Positions 7,170 through 10,348 of a DNA stretch of 10,348 bases are shown piece after piece (the first letter of the stretch is position 1; every line of letters begins with the position of its first letter). The stretch is taken from positions 1 to 10,348 of the forward strand of contig CAZKTE010000054.1 of the NCBI GenBank assembly GCA_964555625.1, given 5' to 3'. Under the pieces are notes generated by a model. It saw only the letters and a list, made by a program, of their open reading frames with translations, had not been told where the DNA came from and ran no database searches. Source of the DNA: CAZJKE01 sp964555625 (GTDB lineage: Bacteria > Planctomycetota > Phycisphaerae > Phycisphaerales > SM1A02). Made by a program: the position numbers and the translations under genes.

Positions 7170-8194
7170 CCGGCGACGGCCTCACCACCGGCGAGCTCGC
7201 CGAGCAGCTCGGGGCGCAGGCGGAGGGTCCGCTGGACCTGCAGGTGACGGGGGTTGCGGCGATCGACTCCGCCGGACTCGGGGACGTGACGTTCATCACG
7301 GCAACCCGCTGGGCCCGCAAGTGGGCTGCATCATCGGCCGTCGCTGCGATCATTCCACTTGACCTTGAGGTGGAGGGTCACGATCCGGACCGCCGCACCC
7401 TGCTTCGGGTGCCCGACCCGGAACTCTCCATGGTTCAGGTGCTCTCGTTCTTTGCGCCCGCCCATCATCTGCCGGCGGTCGGCGTCGATGCCGCAGCATC
7501 CGTGGATGCATCCGCATCGGTCGCAGCGTCCGCCCGGATCGGCCCGGCGGCGACCGTCGGACCAGGCGCGAGCATCGGCGAGCAGGTCGCACTGCATGGC
7601 GGCGTGCATGTGGGTGCCGAGGCGAGCGTGGGAGCTGGGACTGAACTGCATTCGGGGGTCGTGATCGGCGAGCGATGCAGCGTCGGCCGCAACTGCATCA
7701 TGCACGCGAACTCCTCGCTGGGCGCCGACGGATTTGGGTTTCGGCCGTCGGCGGATGGAACGCACCTCGTGAAGATGCCGCACATCGGGTTGGTGGAGAT
7801 CGGCGATGACGTGGAGATCGGTGCCAGTTCCTGCGTCGATCGAGGGAAGTTCGGTGCGACCCGCATCGGTGACGGCACCAAGATCGACAACCTCGTGCAG
7901 GTGGGACACAACTGTCAGATCGGGAGCTACTGCGTGATTGCCGCCGGCTGCGCCTTCGGCGGATCGGTGACAATCGGGAACTGGGCACGCATTGCCGCGA
8001 TGGTGGGCATCGCAGAGCAGGTCGCGGTTGGTGATGGGGCGACTATCGGCGCGCAGAGCGGTGTCATGCACGATGTGCCCGCAGGGGAGACCTGGCTGGG
8101 TACGCCAGCCCACGATGCACGAAAAACATTGCGAGAGTGGGCCTCCATTCGTAAACTGCCCAAGATCATCGCCGGTCGCGCCGGCGACGGTTGA
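7166..8194 (+). CDS. lpxD: UDP-3-O-acylglucosamine N-acyltransferase, copy 2
   Basis: The 342-residue product has the LpxD layout: N-terminal uridine-binding domain (about 8-100, DVTF with Phe43), hexapeptide beta-helix (about 107-300) and a C-terminal helix (about 315-335, ending in KLPKI) instead of the coiled coil of copy 1. GADGFGF (186-192), VDRG (224-227) and IDNLVQVGHN (240-249) fit the LpxD consensus better than copy 1 does, and His248 corresponds to catalytic E. coli His239. However, 37 residues later, where E. coli has His276 and copy 1 has His280, this protein has Gln285 (IAEQVAVGD). The Tyr that helps stack uracil is Trp49. The GTG at 7166 is the only sensible start; it overlaps the ompH2 stop and has no clear Shine-Dalgarno site, so reinitiation is likely. 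It occupies the classic lpxD position before lpxC-fabZ and lpxA. Acyl chain or sugar specificity may differ from copy 1. Confidence 0.93.
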   Translation: MTGDGLTTGELAEQLGAQAEGPLDLQVTGVAAIDSAGLGDVTFITATRWARKWAASSAVAAIIPLDLEVEGHDPDRRTLLRVPDPELSMVQVLSFFAPAHHLPAVGVDAAASVDASASVAASARIGPAATVGPGASIGEQVALHGGVHVGAEASVGAGTELHSGVVIGERCSVGRNCIMHANSSLGADGFGFRPSADGTHLVKMPHIGLVEIGDDVEIGASSCVDRGKFGATRIGDGTKIDNLVQVGHNCQIGSYCVIAAGCAFGGSVTIGNWARIAAMVGIAEQVAVGDGATIGAQSGVMHDVPAGETWLGTPAHDARKTLREWASIRKLPKIIAGRAGDG

Positions 8195-8227
8195 CTGGGG
8201 GGCCACCACTTCCCATCGGGGGCCTCC

Positions 8228-9592
8228 ATGCCGGCCATGAATGACAACGTGGACAACCTGCGCCTGTCCGGGGATCAGCCTCGCCAGCAATACACCATCG
8301 CCCGCCCGGTGACCGTCAGTGGGCCAGGGCTGCTCCTTGGTGAGTCGGCGACCATGACGATCGAGCCCGCTGCCGTCGGAAGCGGCATCGTCTTTGAGCG
8401 CACGGATCTGGCGCCGCCGATGCGCGTGGAGGCGACCATCGCCAACGCCATCGATCGCAGCCGCCGCACGGCACTCCAGTGCGGCGATGCCACCATCGAG
8501 ACCGTGGAGCACGTGCTCTCGGCCCTCGCAGGCGTGGGGGTCGACAACGCCCTGATTCGTATCGACGGGCCGGAGGTACCCTGCGGGGACGGATCGGCGC
8601 TGCCCTTCGTCGAGCCGCTGCTAGAGGCCGGAACGATCGAGCAGGATGCTCCCCAGCGTGTGTTCAAGGTGCACGAGCCCATCTTCCTCCAGGACGAACA
8701 CGCGATGATCGCCGCGTTTCCGACGGAGGACCCCGGCTTCAACGTGGTGTACGACTTGGACTACGGGGACCGATCCGGTCGCATCGCCCGCCAGACCCAG
8801 GCGTGGAACAGTGATGACGACAACTACGTCGCGGAGCTTGCGCCGGCGCGGACCTACAGCCTCACGGAGGAGGCCCGAGCGCTTCAGGCTGCAGGCATGT
8901 GCACGCACCTGACGCCATCGGATGTGCTGGTGATCGGGGACGACGGGCCGATCGACAACGAGTATCGATTCGACAACGAGCCGGTCCGTCACAAGATCCT
9001 GGACCTGATCGGCGACCTCTTCCTTGCTGGCGGACGCATCGACGGACGGATCATCGCCAGCCGCAGCGGACACACGCTCAACCGGCGGCTCTGCAATGCG
9101 ATCGTCGACCAGTGCGCCGCGGCGCAGCGTCTGGACATCGCCCGAGGCGGGAAGGTGCTCGACGTGCGTGCCATCCAGAGGATCATGCCCCATCGCTACC
9201 CGATGCTGTTGGTGGACCGGGTCGTCGAGATGGACCGCGATGAGCGGGCCGTCGGCGTCAAGAACGTGACGATCAACGAGCCCTTCTTCCAGGGCCACTA
9301 CCCCGGTACGCCCATCATGCCCGGCGTGCTGGTGGTTGAGGCGATGGCCCAGCTCGGTGGGCTGCTGATGAGCAGCAAGCTCGAGCACACTGGCAAGATC
9401 GCAGTGCTCCTGAGCCTCGACAAGGTGAAGCTCCGGGCGCCGGTCTCGCCCGGCGATCAGCTCCTGATGGAAGCCACGAGCGTGCGGGCCGGCACGAGGA
9501 CTGCGTCGCTACAGTGCAAGGCATGGGTCGGCGACAAGCTGGCCGCGGAGGCCCAAGTGCGGTTCATGATGGTGGATGCCGAGCAGGAGTGA
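8228..9592 (+). CDS. lpxC/fabZ: Bifunctional LpxC deacetylase / FabZ dehydratase
   Basis: The 454 residues nearly equal E. coli LpxC plus FabZ. The LpxC half (about 20-302) deacetylates UDP-3-O-acyl-GlcNAc, the committed lipid A step. Zinc ligands are His95 (TVEHVLSAL), His255 (VRHKILD) and Asp259; Glu94, Thr209 (ARTY), Lys256, Asp263 and His282 (SGHTLN) match the other catalytic residues. The GLH(S/T)G motif near the N-terminus is replaced by GLLLG (34-38). The FabZ half (about 308-454) dehydrates 3-hydroxyacyl-ACP for fatty acid synthesis; PHRYPMLLVDRV (321-332), His357 in GHYPGTPIMPG and Glu371 are its active-site signature. Fusion places two enzymes at the lipid A/phospholipid branch point on one chain, as known in Bacteroidetes. 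ATG 8228 follows lpxD copy 2 by 33 bases without a clear Shine-Dalgarno site; ATG 8237 is an equally possible start. A strict LpxC turnover tag of the E. coli kind cannot exist because FabZ occupies the C-terminus. Confidence 0.95.
   Translation: MPAMNDNVDNLRLSGDQPRQQYTIARPVTVSGPGLLLGESATMTIEPAAVGSGIVFERTDLAPPMRVEATIANAIDRSRRTALQCGDATIETVEHVLSALAGVGVDNALIRIDGPEVPCGDGSALPFVEPLLEAGTIEQDAPQRVFKVHEPIFLQDEHAMIAAFPTEDPGFNVVYDLDYGDRSGRIARQTQAWNSDDDNYVAELAPARTYSLTEEARALQAAGMCTHLTPSDVLVIGDDGPIDNEYRFDNEPVRHKILDLIGDLFLAGGRIDGRIIASRSGHTLNRRLCNAIVDQCAAAQRLDIARGGKVLDVRAIQRIMPHRYPMLLVDRVVEMDRDERAVGVKNVTINEPFFQGHYPGTPIMPGVLVVEAMAQLGGLLMSSKLEHTGKIAVLLSLDKVKLRAPVSPGDQLLMEATSVRAGTRTASLQCKAWVGDKLAAEAQVRFMMVDAEQE
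9585..9589 (+). promoter_or_regulatory. Ribosome-binding site of lpxA
   Basis: AGGAG sits inside the last codons of lpxC-fabZ, 10 bases before the ATG at 9600, and decides the lpxA start. Confidence 0.6.
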
Positions 9593-9599
9593 TCCGACT

Positions 9600-10348
9600 A
9601 TGAGTGCCATACATCCCACCGCGATCATCGACCCCGCCGCGGATGTTCACGGCGAGGCCGTCATCGGCCCATGGTGCGTCATCGGACCGCGGGTCGAGAT
9701 CGGGGCCGGAACCGAGCTACTCAATCACGTCTCCATCCAGTGCGACACGACGATCGGCGTGGAGAACAGGGTGTATCCCTACGCGGTGCTCGGGGCTGAT
9801 CCGCAGGACAAGAAGTTCGAGGGCGAGCGCACGACGCTTGAACTCGGGGATGGAAATCAGGTGCGGGAGCACGTGACGCTGCACCGGGGTACGGCAAACG
9901 GGGGCGGCCGGACGGTTATCGGGAACAACAACCTCATCATGGTCGGCGCTCACGTGGCACACGACTGCCACGTGGGGGACGACAACGTCATCGCCAACCA
10001 GGTGATGCTCGCCGGACACGTCGTGATCGAGGACGGCGTTGGGATCGGTGGCGGGGCAGGGGTGCACCACTTCGTCACGATCGGCCAGTGCGCGTTTGTC
10101 GGCGGCCTGGCGCGGGTTGCTCGCGACGTGCCGCCGTTCATGATCGCCGAGGGCCATCCGGCCGACGTGCGAGGCGTGAACCTCATCGCCTTGACGCGGC
10201 GCGGATTCCAGGAGGCGGACATCGACGTCATCAAGGAGGCGTATCGCCAGCTGTTCCGCGAGAACGGCGGGGCCATGGCGGATCGGGCGTCTGCCGTGCG
10301 CAGCGCACATGGGGATCATCCGGCGATCGTCGAACTCTGCGATGCCAT
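9600..10348 (+). CDS. lpxA: UDP-N-acetylglucosamine O-acyltransferase, 3' end outside the window
   Basis: The frame is open from ATG 9600 to the right edge (249 codons visible; E. coli LpxA has 262 residues, so little is missing). LpxA transfers a 3-hydroxyacyl group from ACP to the 3-OH of UDP-GlcNAc, the first lipid A step. It opens with IHPTAIIDPAA, followed by hexapeptide repeats to about residue 185 and the helical C-terminal domain (about 188 on). With a constant offset of 4 residues from E. coli, His118, His121 (catalytic base, AHVAHDC), His140 (LAGH) and His156 (GVHHF) all match the conserved histidines (E. coli 122, 125, 144, 160). The hydrocarbon-ruler position, E. coli Gly173, is Gly169 here, which permits a long acyl chain. 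The gap to lpxC-fabZ is 7 bases, so the genes are co-transcribed and probably coupled. Confidence 0.95.
   Translation, partial: MSAIHPTAIIDPAADVHGEAVIGPWCVIGPRVEIGAGTELLNHVSIQCDTTIGVENRVYPYAVLGADPQDKKFEGERTTLELGDGNQVREHVTLHRGTANGGGRTVIGNNNLIMVGAHVAHDCHVGDDNVIANQVMLAGHVVIEDGVGIGGGAGVHHFVTIGQCAFVGGLARVARDVPPFMIAEGHPADVRGVNLIALTRRGFQEADIDVIKEAYRQLFRENGGAMADRASAVRSAHGDHPAIVELCDA

Noticed and set aside
8197..8224. Repeated G-rich strings GGGGGGCC and GGGGGCC before lpxC-fabZ
   Set aside because: They are short, in a GC-rich gap, form no good stem and do not match a Shine-Dalgarno core; probably compositional.
7331..8512. 393-codon minus-strand open frame
   Set aside because: It is antisense to lpxD copy 2 and the start of lpxC-fabZ; its His/Arg/Asp-rich translation is typical of a GC-rich reverse-strand shadow.
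8621..9388. 255-codon minus-strand open frame
   Set aside because: It is antisense to lpxC-fabZ and shows no domain or plausible ribosome-binding site.
9717..10319. 200-codon minus-strand open frame
   Set aside because: It is the reverse of lpxA, which has all its catalytic residues.
1..10348. tRNA, rRNA, CRISPR arrays, insertion sequences, phage genes or defence systems
   Set aside because: None was seen on either strand; the window is a housekeeping envelope locus with compact gene packing.

Overview
The window is a GC-rich stretch of a Gram-negative-type bacterial chromosome. It is almost entirely coding, and no gene-free stretch exceeds about 110 bases. Most of it is one outer-membrane biogenesis locus: the core of the BAM machinery plus the early lipid A pathway. 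The gene complement suggests a Planctomycetota member, possibly Phycisphaerae. The hints are two LpxD paralogues, a fused LpxC-FabZ, tandem OmpH proteins and a secreted M12-like protease whose C-terminal tail resembles planctomycetal secreted proteins. This taxonomic reading is inference from gene style, not a marker gene.

Layout, left to right. (1) 1-1055 (+): the 3' part of a secreted zinc metalloprotease with an HExxHxxGxxH site, a Met-turn and a C-terminal Ig/cadherin-like domain. (2) 1164-3331 (-): a two-gene unit, lpxD copy 1 followed by gcvT, joined by an ATGA overlap. (3) 3332-3424: a 93-base divergent control region with candidate promoters in both directions. (4) 3425 to the right edge (+): a long unit bamA, ompH1, ompH2, lpxD copy 2, lpxC-fabZ, lpxA. 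Gaps are 84, 28, -4, 33 and 7 bases. lpxA is cut by the window edge.

How the genes fit together. BamA inserts beta-barrel proteins into the outer membrane, and the OmpH/Skp-like proteins are predicted periplasmic chaperones for its clients. LpxA, LpxC and LpxD carry out the first three acylation and deacylation steps of lipid A synthesis. FabZ competes with LpxA/LpxD for 3-hydroxyacyl-ACP and here is fused to LpxC. The order bamA-ompH-lpxD-fabZ-lpxA follows the classic Gram-negative cluster, with LpxC-FabZ in the fabZ position. gcvT (glycine cleavage T-protein) is the metabolic outsider.

I do not see a wholly new system. The features most worth a second look are these: two divergent lpxD copies, one with Gln where the second active-site His should be; loss of the LpxC GLH(S/T)G motif, including the E. 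coli H19 position, in an enzyme whose zinc ligands are intact; a duplicated ompH pair; and a possibly leaderless bamA promoter.
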